A stretch of DNA of 64,000 nucleotides, from positions 1 to 64,000 of the forward strand of contig JBBRLB010000007.1 in the NCBI GenBank assembly GCA_038231575.1. The letters run 5' to 3'. Position 1 is the first letter of the stretch. Each line of letters starts with the position of its first letter. The notes under the pieces were generated by a model, which saw only the letters and a program-made list of their open reading frames with translations, ran no database searches and was not told where the DNA came from. This document shows, piece by piece, positions 9,562 to 19,473 of this stretch. This DNA comes from CAITWF01 sp038231575. GTDB taxonomy: Bacteria > Verrucomicrobiota > Verrucomicrobiia > Opitutales > Opitutaceae. Position numbers and translations under genes: made by a program.

Positions 9562-10403
9562 GCCTCGAAGAGTCGGTGGAAATTTTTTGCGACCTGCAGG
9601 GCGAGTGCTTCGACGGAAACGCCGCGTAGCTTCGCGAGCGCGGCATACGTGACGGCAAGATTCGCGGGGTGATTTGCGACCGAGCCATCGGGCGTCGGGA
9701 GCGGGGAAAATTTTTCGAGCGGCGCCGGCAACCGCAGCGCGGGCGCGTCGGTCTCGACCAGGAGACGATCAGCGGGCAGCGTCGCGTAGAGGGTTTGGAG
9801 GCGTTCCTTGCGCGGATCGAGAAACGCGCCGTTAAACGAAAAGGTCGCGCCCAACTCCGCAAAGCTCCGGGCCAGCTGGGTGGAGCCGTTGTAGGCGTGA
9901 AGCAGAAAGCCGCGCGCGGGCCGACGCCCAGCGCGGAGCACATCGTAGAGCGGACCGAAGGCTTCGAGACAGTGAATCGAGGTGGGCAAGTTGCGGTCGG
10001 CGGCGAGCTCAAGCTGCCACGTGAAAACTTCCAGCTGTTCCTCGAGCGGCGCGCGCCGCAATCCCGCGAGCCGTGCATCGTCCGGCCGGGCGCTGTCGAT
10101 GATCCAGCGGTCGAGGCCGATTTCGCCGAGGGAAGCGCGCGGATCGCCGTTGAGCTGGGCGAGCAGATTTTTCTGCCAGTCGGCCGAGCGGTTGCCGACG
10201 TCCCAGGGGTGCACGCCGTAGCTCGGAGCGACGAGGGGGGATTCCTTCGCGAGCGCGGCGACCTCGGGCCAATCGGATTCGCAGGTGCCGTTGACGACCG
10301 CGCGCTGCACACCGATCGACGCGAGATCAGCGAAGATTTTCGCGCGATGCGGGGTGAGCCACGCATCGTGGTAGTGGCAATGGGCGTCGAAGAGAGAAAA
10401 CAT
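9558..10403 (-). CDS. TatD family metal-dependent DNase
   Basis: The 281-residue TIM-barrel hydrolase has the first metal motif FDAHCHYHD at residues 5-13, then YGVHPWDVG and LGEIGLDRW, the inner TSIHCLEAFGPL region and LLVETDAPALRLP near the C-terminus. These are the metal-binding strands of TatD proteins, which are 3'-5' exonucleases or phosphoesterases. It is slightly longer and more divergent than E. coli TatD, so the exact substrate is open. The neighbouring genes (tcdA and sufE) give no pathway link. Confidence 0.82.
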   Translation of the reverse strand: MFSLFDAHCHYHDAWLTPHRAKIFADLASIGVQRAVVNGTCESDWPEVAALAKESPLVAPSYGVHPWDVGNRSADWQKNLLAQLNGDPRASLGEIGLDRWIIDSARPDDARLAGLRRAPLEEQLEVFTWQLELAADRNLPTSIHCLEAFGPLYDVLRAGRRPARGFLLHAYNGSTQLARSFAELGATFSFNGAFLDPRKERLQTLYATLPADRLLVETDAPALRLPAPLEKFSPLPTPDGSVANHPANLAVTYAALAKLRGVSVEALALQVAKNFHRLFEA

Positions 10404-10407
10404 TTTG

Positions 10408-10443
10408 ACCGCGGATTACGCGGATTACGCGGAGAGCGCGGAT
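10408..10443. repeat. Short tandem GCGGATTAC motif upstream of tatD
   Basis: The motif GCGGATTAC occurs twice in tandem, followed by two degenerate units (GCGGAGAGC, GCGGATAAA). It lies in the gap between tatD and sufE and has no coding content. Confidence 0.45.
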
Positions 10444-10494
10444 AAATTCAGGGAGGGAAAAAATGGCATCAGCGGCAGCCCCGAAATCCGCGGT

Positions 10495-10908
10495 TCAAAG
10501 CTGGTTTTCGGCGAAGGCCCGGATGGCGGCGCGGGTGCTGGCGAGGCCGTTTTGGCGGGTGGGCGAAAGATTTTTCGTGAGGTCGAGCGCGGCCAGCGGA
10601 TCGGCGGTGCTCGCGGCGATTTCGGCGGGCGTGGCACCGCTGAAAAAATTGCACAGCAGGGCGACGAGTCCACGCACGAGCGGCGAATCGGCGTCGCAGC
10701 GGAATTGGCAGTGGCCGTCGGCATCAAGGCGGCCGACGAGATAGACGACCGAGACGCAGCCGCGCACGCGATGTTCGTCGGTGCGTTCGTCGGCCGGTAG
10801 CGGCGGAAGTTTTTTCGCGCGGTCGACGACCGCGGCGAGGCGTTCCTGGGGATCGTCGATGATGGCGAGGTCGTCGGCGAGTTGTTGCTGTTTTTCGGCG
10901 AGGGTCAC
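10495..10908 (-). CDS. sufE: SufE family Fe-S cluster assembly sulfur acceptor
   Basis: The 137-residue SufE-fold protein begins VTLAEKQQQLADDLAIIDDP and has the active-site loop HRVRGCVSVVYLVG, where the Cys accepts persulfide from the desulfurase. CQFRCDADSPLVRGLVALL follows, as in SufE and YgdK/CsdE. It would pass sulfur to the Suf scaffold in the cytoplasm. The GTG at 10908 is chosen because the open frame upstream (to 11004) reads through a dispersed repeat and gives non-family residues. No desulfurase gene is next to it here, so SufE and CsdE roles cannot be separated. Confidence 0.82.
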   Translation of the reverse strand: MTLAEKQQQLADDLAIIDDPQERLAAVVDRAKKLPPLPADERTDEHRVRGCVSVVYLVGRLDADGHCQFRCDADSPLVRGLVALLCNFFSGATPAEIAASTADPLAALDLTKNLSPTRQNGLASTRAAIRAFAENQL

Positions 10909-10920
10909 GGAGGGAGATGA

Positions 10921-10962
10921 TGGATTGCCGGGTCGCGGTGCTCCTCGCAACGACAAGGTGAA
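10921..10962. repeat. Dispersed repeat fragment upstream of sufE
   Basis: Bases reading GATTGCCGGGTCGCGG then TGCTCCTCGCAACGACAA resemble one end of a widespread intergenic element whose outer arm is TTGTCGTTGCGAGGAGC. It supplies the spurious N-terminal residues of the longer sufE frame. Only a half-element is seen. Confidence 0.45.
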
Positions 10963-11101
10963 GCGGCGAGGGTGCAGGCGGTCATGGTAAGTGTGACGGA
11001 TCAAGTGACTCCTTGAAGAGTTCGTGAATCGCGGCCAGTCGGCAAAGACGGCTTCAGCCCTGGCTCGAACGAGCCGTTACTCAGGGCACGTGAATTGTCC
11101 C

Positions 11102-11548
11102 ATGAATGACAACGTGCTGATCCCGCTGTCGAGTTTTGTCCTGCCCGGAGATTTTCCGTGGCGGGTGGGCTTCATCACGCTCGTCGCTCTGCAATTGCGG
11201 CGGCTGCGCGCGACGGGATATTTCAGGCCGCCGCGCTTCTTCGGCTATTATTTCCGGGGCGACCTGCCGATCGCGGTCGGGGGGAGCTGGACGGTGTCGC
11301 TTGATCGGGTGCCGCCGATGACGCTGCTGCCCGACGCGATCGAGCAGTTCACGCAGGGCGACTACTCGATCGTCAGTGCGTCGCGCGAATTGATGCCGGA
11401 CTACCTGCTCGTGCAGGACACGCGCGACGGCGCCTGCTGGCTGTGGAGTTTCGCGCAGGGGGTGAAATTCATCGAGGCCATCGATCCCGTCACCGCGGGC
11501 GACCGGGGATGGGATGATGCCGAGAAGCCGAAATTGCTTGGGCCGTAA
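11102..11548 (+). CDS. Hypothetical protein
   Basis: The 148-residue soluble-looking protein begins MNDNVLIPLSSFVLP at the ATG at 11102; the frame is open further upstream but without a better start. It has no signal peptide and no continuous membrane segment. It is rich in aromatic residues (GYFRPPRFFGYYFRGDLP, CWLWSFAQGVKFIEA), and the C-terminal half looks like alternating beta strands. I do not recognise a family. It is followed after about 70 bases by a DinB-like gene on the same strand, but no functional link can be drawn. Confidence 0.5.
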   Translation: MNDNVLIPLSSFVLPGDFPWRVGFITLVALQLRRLRATGYFRPPRFFGYYFRGDLPIAVGGSWTVSLDRVPPMTLLPDAIEQFTQGDYSIVSASRELMPDYLLVQDTRDGACWLWSFAQGVKFIEAIDPVTAGDRGWDDAEKPKLLGP

Positions 11549-11620
11549 GCTCAACTGCTGCCGCACGCCGCGACGGATTTTGGGGGTGACGGTGCCCAAG
11601 GCCCGCGGCAGAAATGCGGT

Positions 11621-12160
11621 GTGGCCGGTGAAGACTACATTCCCCTGACGATTCGTGAATTCAAGCGCCTGAAGTCTCTCGCCGATCGGGCCATGGCGCA
11701 GATCTCGCCGGAGGAATTCTTCGCCAGGCCGGCCGAAACGGACAACAGCGTCGCGCTCATTGTGAAGCACGTGAGCGGAAACTTGATTTCGCGTTGGACG
11801 GATTTCCTGGCGGCGGATGGAGAGAAACCGGGCCGGAATCGTGACACCGAATTCCTGATTCTGCAGGAGGACACGCAGGAGGATTTGCTCGCGCGGTGGG
11901 AACAAGGCTGGGCCGCGCTGTTTTTCGCGCTGGAGCCGCTGGGCTCCGGTGATCTGGAGCAAAGGGTGAAAATTCGCGGCGAACCGCTCACCGTGCTGCA
12001 GGCGATCAATCGGCAGCTCACGCACTATGCCTATCATGTCGGTCAGATTGTTTTTCTGGCCAAGCATCTTTCCGGCCCGCGTTGGAAAACGCTGAGCATC
12101 GCAGTCGGTGAGTCGGCGAAATTCAATCAAGCGCCAGCGCGCTACGTCGGCGGAGGATAG
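11621..12160 (+). CDS. DinB superfamily / DUF1572 protein
   Basis: The 179-residue four-helix-bundle type protein starts at a GTG. The first helix carries IREFKRLKSLADRAMAQI, followed by VKHVSGNLISRWTDFLAADG with the family's first His, and QLTHYAYHVGQIVFLAKHL with the HxxxHxGQ-like metal ligands. That is the DUF1572 branch of the DinB fold, whose known members bind metal and may act in thiol transfer; the physiological role is unknown. It converges on the large DUF1553 gene. Confidence 0.8.
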   Translation: MAGEDYIPLTIREFKRLKSLADRAMAQISPEEFFARPAETDNSVALIVKHVSGNLISRWTDFLAADGEKPGRNRDTEFLILQEDTQEDLLARWEQGWAALFFALEPLGSGDLEQRVKIRGEPLTVLQAINRQLTHYAYHVGQIVFLAKHLSGPRWKTLSIAVGESAKFNQAPARYVGGG

Positions 12161-12189
12161 TCGGCGAGCCGGGTCGCGCTTCCCGCAAA

Positions 12190-12208
12190 CGCCGGTCGGA
12201 GACCGGCG
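12190..12208. terminator. Stem-loop between convergent genes
   Basis: CGCCGGTC-gga-GACCGGCG forms an 8-bp stem with a 3-base loop between the convergent DinB-like and DUF1553 genes. It has no U-run on either strand, so it may be a dispersed repeat unit that blocks read-through, not a classical terminator. Confidence 0.4.
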
Positions 12209-12213
12209 CTCCT

Positions 12214-14808
12214 TCACTGATAGAACATCGCTTCGTTCGACTGGAAGAGGGCGTGGGCGAGTTTGGTCCAGGCGTCGGGCATGACGTGGGTGTTGTAGTT
12301 GCCGCCGACCTGCACGGCGTAACGGCCGGGGGCGGGGCGCTTGGGATTGTTCGCCTGTTTCGCGTCCTTGCGTTGCTCGCGCGGGCTCAGCGCCGGTTCG
12401 TTCGCGACGGGCGTCGGCAGATCGACGGCGGAGCCGGTGGGATTCGCCTTCACGTAGCGGACGGCGAGGGTGATTTCCTCCTTCGTCGGCGGGCGTTGGT
12501 AAACGGCGAGGTAAAGCGACGAGACGCGTTCCTCATCGGTCTTCAGCGCGGCAAAGGAGGCGCGGTCGACGAGTTTGCGCGACGCTTCGATCACCATCGG
12601 GCTGTTCATGAGGAACAACGCTTGTTGCGGGACGATGGTCGTGTAGCGGCGGCCGGACGCGACGTCGGGGCTCGGAAAATCGAATTGCGTGAGCAGTTCC
12701 GGCGGGCTGCGCCGATCGATCGTCGTGTAGATCGCGCGGCGCGAGGCGAAGCCTTCGCTGGTGATGAGCACCGGCCGGCCGCCCATCGTGCGATCGAGTT
12801 CGCCGGTGATCGTGAGGAGCGCGTCGTGCATTTCCTCGAAGTCGAGGCGGCGGAGATTCGCCCGCCAGAGGAGGCGGTTGTCGGGATCCGTCTCGGCGTA
12901 TTTTGGATTCGTGGTCGCGGCCTGCTGGTAGGTGTTGCTGAGCACGATCACGCGCTGGAGGGCTTTGATCGACCAGCCGTTCTCCATGAACGTGGCCGCG
13001 AGGTAATCGAGTAATTCGGGATGGGACGGCGGGGAAGACTGGTTGCCGAGATCGTCGGGCGTGAGGACGATGCCGGTGCCCCAATGCTGCTGCCAGATGC
13101 GGTTGACGAGCACGCGGGCCGTCATCGGGTTTTTGGGATCGGCGATCGATTGGGCGAGCTGGAGACGGCCGCTGCCCTCGTGCCATTCGGGGCGTTTCTT
13201 GGGTTCGGCGGAAAGGATTTCGAGGAAACGGCGCGGGACGATGTCGCCTTTGTTTTGAGTTTCACCGCGCAGCAGCACGGGATAGTCGCGCGATTGTCTC
13301 ACGTCGTAGAGCGCATTGGCGCGCGGGATCGCGCCGGCGTGGGTGGAGTCGAGATCGGCGATCTCCTTGTCCACTTCCCGGTCGCGTTTTTGGAGCTCTT
13401 TGCGCTTTTCCGGCTCGCGCGTTTTCGTTTTCCGCTGGGCCTGCTGGAACGCGGCATAGTCCGCGGACACCTGCGCATGTTTCTTTTTCAAGTCGTCGGA
13501 CTTCGCGATGTAGTCGAGCAACTCGGCGGTGCGCGGCAGCTTCGTGTGCAGCGGGGGCAGGTCCTGCTCGTCGGGCACGGTGGTGTTGGCGAAAACGCCG
13601 TAGAGTGAATAGTAATCCTTCGTCGGAATCGGATCGAATTTGTGATCGTGGCAGCGGGCGCAGGCGACGGTGAGGCCGAGAAATGCCTTGGTTGTGACGT
13701 CGATGCGGTCGCCGATGATGTCGTCCATCCGGCCTTCGAATTGGGGCCCGAGGGTCAGGAAACCGAGGGCGGCGAGCGACGATTCATCGGTCGGCAGCGG
13801 GGCATTCTTGTCCTTCGCTTTGGCCTTGGCGATTTGCGCCTGGAGGAGTTTGTCGGCGGCGAGCTGTTCGACGATGAACTGGTTGTAAGGTTTGTCCGCG
13901 TTGAACGAGTCGATCACGTAGTCGCGATACGTCCACGCGAATGGGAAGCGCGGATCGTTGTTCGCGTTCGGCTGCTTCGGTGGCTCGCCCTTGGTGTCAG
14001 AGTAGCGCGCGACATCGAGCCAGTAACGCGCCCAGCGCTCGCCGTAGTGGGGCGAGCCGAGCAGGCGATCCACGACGCGCGCGTAAGCGTCGGGCGAAGG
14101 GTCGGCGAGGAAATCCTCGATCTCCTTCTCGGTCGGCGGGAGGCCGGTAAGATCGAAGGTCACGCGGCGGATGAGCGTGCTTTTGTCGGCGGGCGCGTTG
14201 GGCGTCATGCCGTTGGCGTCGAGCTTCGCGAGCACGAACGCGTCGACGGGCGTGCGGATCCAGTGGGCGTTGCTGACGGCGGGAAGCGCGGGCTTCTGGA
14301 TCGGCTGAAACGCCCAGTGCGCGCGGCCGACGCCGCCGTAGGAGGACGAGCTGCCCTTCGCGACCAGCGTGCGCGGATCGGGCGCGCCGCGGCGGACCCA
14401 CTCGGTGAGATCGGCGATTTGGGCGTCGGAGAGTTTTTCACCCTTCGGCGGCATCTTGAGCTCATCGTCGGTGTAGCGGACCGCCTGGATGAGGAGCGAC
14501 TCGTCGGGCTTGCCGGGAACGATCGCGGGCCCGGTGTTGCCGCCGTGGAGCCACGCTTCGCGCGTGTCGAGCATGAGGCCGCCCTTGATTTTGTCGGCGT
14601 CGCGGCTGTGGCACTTGTAGCAATTGTTTGTGAGCAGCGGGCGGATCTTGCTTTCGAAAAACTGGAGATCGGAGGGCGAGATAGTTTGCGCGACGGCGGG
14701 CGTGGGCATGTCGGCGGCGCGGGCGAACGGAGCGAAGGGGAGGGATAGGACCCAAATGGCTGACGGGAGCCATGGGACGCGGGTAAAAATGGGAGCGAGG
14801 CGGCGCAT
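12214..14808 (-). CDS. PSCyt1/DUF1549/DUF1553 cytochrome-c domain protein
   Basis: The 864-residue exported protein has a signal peptide ending near PFARA. A planctomycete-type cytochrome c domain follows, with one heme motif CYKCH at residues 63-67 and GGLMLDTREAWLHGG, then PPKGEKLSDAQIADLTEWVR. The middle DUF1549 domain has GLPPTEKEIEDFLADPSPDA and GERWARYWLDVARY; the C-terminal DUF1553 domain has NPMTARVLVNRIWQQHWG and FDFPSPDVASGRRYTT. A charged coiled-coil-like stretch lies near residues 430-480. These proteins nearly always occur with a DUF1501 partner, as here with 5 bases between them. A periplasmic oxidative role on polysaccharide-derived compounds is often proposed but unproven. Confidence 0.9.
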   Translation of the reverse strand: MRRLAPIFTRVPWLPSAIWVLSLPFAPFARAADMPTPAVAQTISPSDLQFFESKIRPLLTNNCYKCHSRDADKIKGGLMLDTREAWLHGGNTGPAIVPGKPDESLLIQAVRYTDDELKMPPKGEKLSDAQIADLTEWVRRGAPDPRTLVAKGSSSSYGGVGRAHWAFQPIQKPALPAVSNAHWIRTPVDAFVLAKLDANGMTPNAPADKSTLIRRVTFDLTGLPPTEKEIEDFLADPSPDAYARVVDRLLGSPHYGERWARYWLDVARYSDTKGEPPKQPNANNDPRFPFAWTYRDYVIDSFNADKPYNQFIVEQLAADKLLQAQIAKAKAKDKNAPLPTDESSLAALGFLTLGPQFEGRMDDIIGDRIDVTTKAFLGLTVACARCHDHKFDPIPTKDYYSLYGVFANTTVPDEQDLPPLHTKLPRTAELLDYIAKSDDLKKKHAQVSADYAAFQQAQRKTKTREPEKRKELQKRDREVDKEIADLDSTHAGAIPRANALYDVRQSRDYPVLLRGETQNKGDIVPRRFLEILSAEPKKRPEWHEGSGRLQLAQSIADPKNPMTARVLVNRIWQQHWGTGIVLTPDDLGNQSSPPSHPELLDYLAATFMENGWSIKALQRVIVLSNTYQQAATTNPKYAETDPDNRLLWRANLRRLDFEEMHDALLTITGELDRTMGGRPVLITSEGFASRRAIYTTIDRRSPPELLTQFDFPSPDVASGRRYTTIVPQQALFLMNSPMVIEASRKLVDRASFAALKTDEERVSSLYLAVYQRPPTKEEITLAVRYVKANPTGSAVDLPTPVANEPALSPREQRKDAKQANNPKRPAPGRYAVQVGGNYNTHVMPDAWTKLAHALFQSNEAMFYQ

Positions 14809-14813
14809 GGCGT

Positions 14814-16301
14814 TTAGGTGAGAATCGTTTGGACCACGTTGCCGGCGACGTCGGTGAGGCGGAAGTCGCGGCCGTTGAAACGATACGTGAGCTTCGTGTG
14901 ATCGAGGCCCATCGCGGCGAGGATCGTCGCATGGAGATCGTGGACGTGGACTTTGTCTTTTACAGAAGCGCCGCCGAATTCGTCGGTCGCGCCGTAGACC
15001 GTGCCGCCCTTTACGCCGCCACCGGCCATGACGACCGAAAAGGCTTTGGCATTATGATCGCGGCCCGCTTTTTCGTCAGTGGCGTTGTTGTTTTTGTCGA
15101 CGGTGGGCTTGCGGCCGAACTCGCCGCCCCAAATGACGAGCGTCGAGTCGAGCAGTCCGCGCTGCTTGAGATCGGCGAGGAGCGCGGCGAGCGGTTGATC
15201 GATTTCGCCGGCCTTCGTCGTGATGCGGGCTTCGAGGTCCTGGTGGTGGTCCCAGCCGTCGTGCCAGACCTGCACCATGCGCACGCCGCGTTCGACGAGG
15301 CGGCGCGCGATCAGGAGTTGCTTGGCTTGGTCGCCGCCGTTGCCGCGCTCGGGGATGCCGTAGGCTTTGCGCGTCTCGGCCGACTCTTTCATAATGTCAA
15401 AGGCGTCGAGCGACTCGGCCTGCATCCGGAACGCGATCTCGTAGCTTTCGAGGCGCGTCTCGAGGGCGGCGTCGCGCTCGAGATTTTGGGCATGGAGCTC
15501 GTTGAGCTGCTGCACGAAGTTAAGCTGGCGGCGCTGCTCGCGGGTGCCGACGTATTGGTTGCGGATGTTTTGAATCATCTGCGGCACGGTCGGCGCCTGC
15601 GTGTTGATGCTGGCGCCCTGATAAACGCCGGGGAGAAACGCGGCCTGGTAATTCGCGGAGCCGCCCGGCGGGAGCCGGCCCCCGCGGAGGGCGATGAAGC
15701 CGGGGAGATTTTGGTTTTCCGTGCCGAGCCCGTAAACCATCCACGAGCCGAGGCTGGGCTTGGCGATGCGGAGCGAGCCGGTGTTCATGAACACCGTCGC
15801 GACTTCGTGGGCGGGAATATCCGTCCACATCGAGCGGATGATCGCGAGATCATCGGCGTGGGCGGCGGTCTTCGAAAAGAGTTCGCTGATCTCGAGGCCG
15901 GACTGGCCGTATTTCTGAAACTTGAACGGCGAACCCATGGCGGTGCCGCCTCCATCGATCGTCTTGCCGTTCATCTTCGCGAGGGTCGGCTTGGGATCCC
16001 AGGTGTCGATGTGCGAGGGCGCGCCTTGCGCGAAGATGTGGATGATAGACTTCGCCTTCGAGGCGAACATCGGCGGCTTCGGGGCCAGCGGGCTCGAGCC
16101 GAGTGTGGGGCCGGCGGGCGCGGGCGCGCCGATGAGGTATTTCGGATCGAAGAGGGTGGCGAGCGACAGCGCGCCGAGGCCCATGCCCATGCGGCTCAGG
16201 AACTGGCGGCGGGTTTGAAAGTAATCCTCGATGTTGGTCGAGATGCCGCAGCACGGATGGTGGTGGTGGTGATCGGGTTGATCGTCGTGGGGCGAGGACA
16301 T
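14814..16301 (-). CDS. DUF1501 family exported protein (Tat-type leader)
   Basis: The 495-residue protein of the sulfatase-like DUF1501 family has ISTNIEDYFQTRRQFLSRMG as a Tat-like leader (twin Arg at about residues 31-32), then KSIIHIFAQGAPSHIDTWDP, VRMVQVWHDGWDHHQD, LLDSTLVIWGGEFGRKPTVD and GRDHNAKAFSVVMAGGG. These hold the metal-ligand-like His, Asp and Glu residues of the alkaline-phosphatase superfamily. The leader is preceded by an unusual HHHHHPCCG stretch at residues 12-20. The gene lies directly upstream of the DUF1553 gene, so it is the first cistron of the pair. The enzymatic activity of DUF1501 is not established. Confidence 0.9.
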   Translation of the reverse strand: MSSPHDDQPDHHHHHPCCGISTNIEDYFQTRRQFLSRMGMGLGALSLATLFDPKYLIGAPAPAGPTLGSSPLAPKPPMFASKAKSIIHIFAQGAPSHIDTWDPKPTLAKMNGKTIDGGGTAMGSPFKFQKYGQSGLEISELFSKTAAHADDLAIIRSMWTDIPAHEVATVFMNTGSLRIAKPSLGSWMVYGLGTENQNLPGFIALRGGRLPPGGSANYQAAFLPGVYQGASINTQAPTVPQMIQNIRNQYVGTREQRRQLNFVQQLNELHAQNLERDAALETRLESYEIAFRMQAESLDAFDIMKESAETRKAYGIPERGNGGDQAKQLLIARRLVERGVRMVQVWHDGWDHHQDLEARITTKAGEIDQPLAALLADLKQRGLLDSTLVIWGGEFGRKPTVDKNNNATDEKAGRDHNAKAFSVVMAGGGVKGGTVYGATDEFGGASVKDKVHVHDLHATILAAMGLDHTKLTYRFNGRDFRLTDVAGNVVQTILT

Positions 16302-16490
16302 GGGGAAATTTTTGGGCGGTGAACGAAACGTGGGTTTGAGCCTGAAGACGTTTCGCGGGCGACGGGGTTTCAGGGGAAGTCGCGCGGGAGTTAGTTACTC
16401 AGAAGCAGCTTGGACCTTGCGGAAAGCACGAAAAACATTTCCGGGTTCCGCCTTTGACGCGCGCGGGCTGGACCGTTCCACTCGCCGCCG

Positions 16491-17798
<1,308 letters not shown>

Positions 17799-17925
17799 GC
17801 GCGGCCTGCGCTCACGGACCGAGATCGTAGATTTTTTTCGGGCGGGCGTTGGTGGCGTCGAATGTCCCGCGGATCTTTCCAGAGGAAAATTTTTCGCGGT
17901 TAACGTGGAACGGTGCCGGCGCGGC

Positions 17926-18375
17926 TCAGCCCACGTCCTGCGCGGAGAGGAACAGCGATTTGGCGAGCGCCGCGAAGAAGTCGCGGTAGGGCGCCGGCTC
18001 CTCGATCGCGACGGCGGCGGTGTTGTGGCGCGGATCGGCGAACTGGGCGCTGGCCCGCACGAGAAGCTGCGTGGCGCCATGCGTGCGCACCGTGACGGTC
18101 ATGCGCAGTTCGTAGTTGGCGAGCTTGGTGCCGCTCACGGAACCGAGCGTAGCGTCGGCCTTGTCGATGACGAAACCGAGATCCTGCATGGTCGCGATGA
18201 CGGTGCGCAGCGCTTTCTCGCGATCGGTGGTGTCGAAGGCGCGCGTCTGAAAGCTGCGCAGTTGCAGCTGGGTGCCGCCTTGGTCGAAGACCGCGAGCGC
18301 GGGATTGGTCATGCAGCCGGTGAACGCGACCGAGCCGAGTAGCGCGGCGGCGAGGAAAATAATTTTGAGGTTCAT
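17926..18375 (-). CDS. Small lipoprotein, paralogue of the upstream gene
   Basis: The 149-residue protein has a lipobox signal peptide (LLGSVAFTGC) and a mature part with DLGFVIDKADATLGSVSG and PYRDFFAALAKSLFLSAQDV. The same two blocks appear in the upstream protein (DLGFTLDESESKLGVISA and LFYQEFFARLGQSVFLEEQ), so these are diverged duplicates. The start overlaps the stop of the upstream gene (ATGA), giving translational coupling. It is probably anchored in an outer or inner membrane leaflet and exposed to the periplasm. Function is unknown. Confidence 0.75.
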   Translation of the reverse strand: MNLKIIFLAAALLGSVAFTGCMTNPALAVFDQGGTQLQLRSFQTRAFDTTDREKALRTVIATMQDLGFVIDKADATLGSVSGTKLANYELRMTVTVRTHGATQLLVRASAQFADPRHNTAAVAIEEPAPYRDFFAALAKSLFLSAQDVG

Positions 18376-18962
18376 GTTTTTTGCTCCTCGAGGAACACGC
18401 TCTGGCCGAGCCGCGCGAAAAATTCCTGGTAGAAGAGCGGGTCGTCGAGCGGTTCGACGGATTTGATCTTGGTCTGGCGCTCGTCCGCGAAGACGACGCG
18501 TTGCGCGGTCACGCGCACGGATGAACCGCTCGCGGTCGTGGCACCGTCGCGGTGCGTGACCAGCGAGAGGCGCACGACCTGCGGCTCCTTCACGCCCTTC
18601 GCGGCGTCGATGGCCGTCATGCCGAGGCCGAGCGGCAGCCAGAGGATGGACCACGCGAGGTCCTTGGCGATTTCGCCGCCGTTCATCGGCCGGCGCGAGG
18701 TGAGTTTGCGCGATGCGCTGATGACGCCGAGTTTGCTTTCGCTTTCGTCGAGCGTGAAACCCAGGTCCTGCAGCACGCCGGCGGTGGCGGCCAGCAGGGT
18801 GGCTTCCGCGACGCCTTCGAAGCGCCGCGTTTGGCGCGCGCGATTTTGATCGGATTGCGCGGTGAGCCGGAGCGCGTCGACCGGGACGCCGCCGCAGCCG
18901 GCGAATCCGAGCAACAAGGCGGCGAGCAGGACGGTGCGGGCGGGAGGAGGAAGGAGTGGCAT
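18372..18962 (-). CDS. Lipoprotein with DLGF/EFF repeat-family domain
   Basis: The 196-residue protein has a signal peptide with lipobox LLGFAGC. The mature protein has VLQDLGFTLDESESKLGVIS, a hydrophobic segment IAKDLAWSILWLPLGLGM that could insert into the membrane, a beta-rich VRLSLVTHRDG / VRVTAQRVVF part, and the C-terminal DPLFYQEFFARLGQSVFLEE. It is the middle cistron of three lipoprotein genes. The domain resembles small periplasmic proteins that compare old and new states of a residue pattern in DUF4136-like folds, but I cannot place it in a named family. Confidence 0.72.
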   Translation of the reverse strand: MPLLPPPARTVLLAALLLGFAGCGGVPVDALRLTAQSDQNRARQTRRFEGVAEATLLAATAGVLQDLGFTLDESESKLGVISASRKLTSRRPMNGGEIAKDLAWSILWLPLGLGMTAIDAAKGVKEPQVVRLSLVTHRDGATTASGSSVRVTAQRVVFADERQTKIKSVEPLDDPLFYQEFFARLGQSVFLEEQKT

Positions 18963-18980
18963 GGCGTGAAGCGCGGACGG

Positions 18981-19439
18981 TTAGAATTGCGAAGCGTGGT
19001 AGGCGTAGTCGCGGACGCGCTTTTGCTCGTCGAACTTGATCACGATCGTGAGCGTGCGATCGGAGCGGGAGATGGCGCTGGCGGATTGCGAGGCGCTGCC
19101 GGAGCCGGCGCCGACGATAGAGCCGGTGGCGAGGATGAGCGGTGAAAAGCTGAGACCACTCGCGGAGGACACGACTTGCGTCGCGATTTTGTCGTAGACC
19201 CAGACCTCGCGCCGTTGCTCGTCGGTGGTGACGATGTTGGGTGCGCCGAGGGCGAGGACGACGTCGGCCCCGCTCATGCCCGCATGAACCTCCTTTTGGA
19301 CCGTGCCGACGCTCAGCCGATCGGTTGTCGCGTCCTCGACGGCGGCGCGATGAGCCGAGGCGGACATGCAACCGGAGAGGAGTGCGACGACGGCGAGTGT
19401 CGCGAGGAACAAGGAGGTGGAGGCGATGTTAGTTTTCAT
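18981..19439 (-). CDS. Lipoprotein, SmpA/OmlA (BamE)-like
   Basis: The 152-residue protein has the lipobox LLSGC at residues 20-24. The first mature part (LSVGTVQKEVHAGMSGADVVLALGAPNIVTT, here given in two pieces: GTVQKEVHAGMSGADVVLAL and GAPNIVTT) resembles the BamE/SmpA helix-helix followed by a G-P-x turn. EVWVYDKIAT and TLTIVIKFDEQKRVRDYAY then read as a beta-sheet. A Gly/Ser/Ala-rich low-complexity stretch lies between. It is the first gene of the lipoprotein trio, 18 bases before the next. A role in outer-membrane assembly is possible by analogy only. Confidence 0.7.
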   Translation of the reverse strand: MKTNIASTSLFLATLAVVALLSGCMSASAHRAAVEDATTDRLSVGTVQKEVHAGMSGADVVLALGAPNIVTTDEQRREVWVYDKIATQVVSSASGLSFSPLILATGSIVGAGSGSASQSASAISRSDRTLTIVIKFDEQKRVRDYAYHASQF

Positions 19440-19473
19440 GGTGAGGCGATGGCGTGATTTCTCTCGCGCGATA

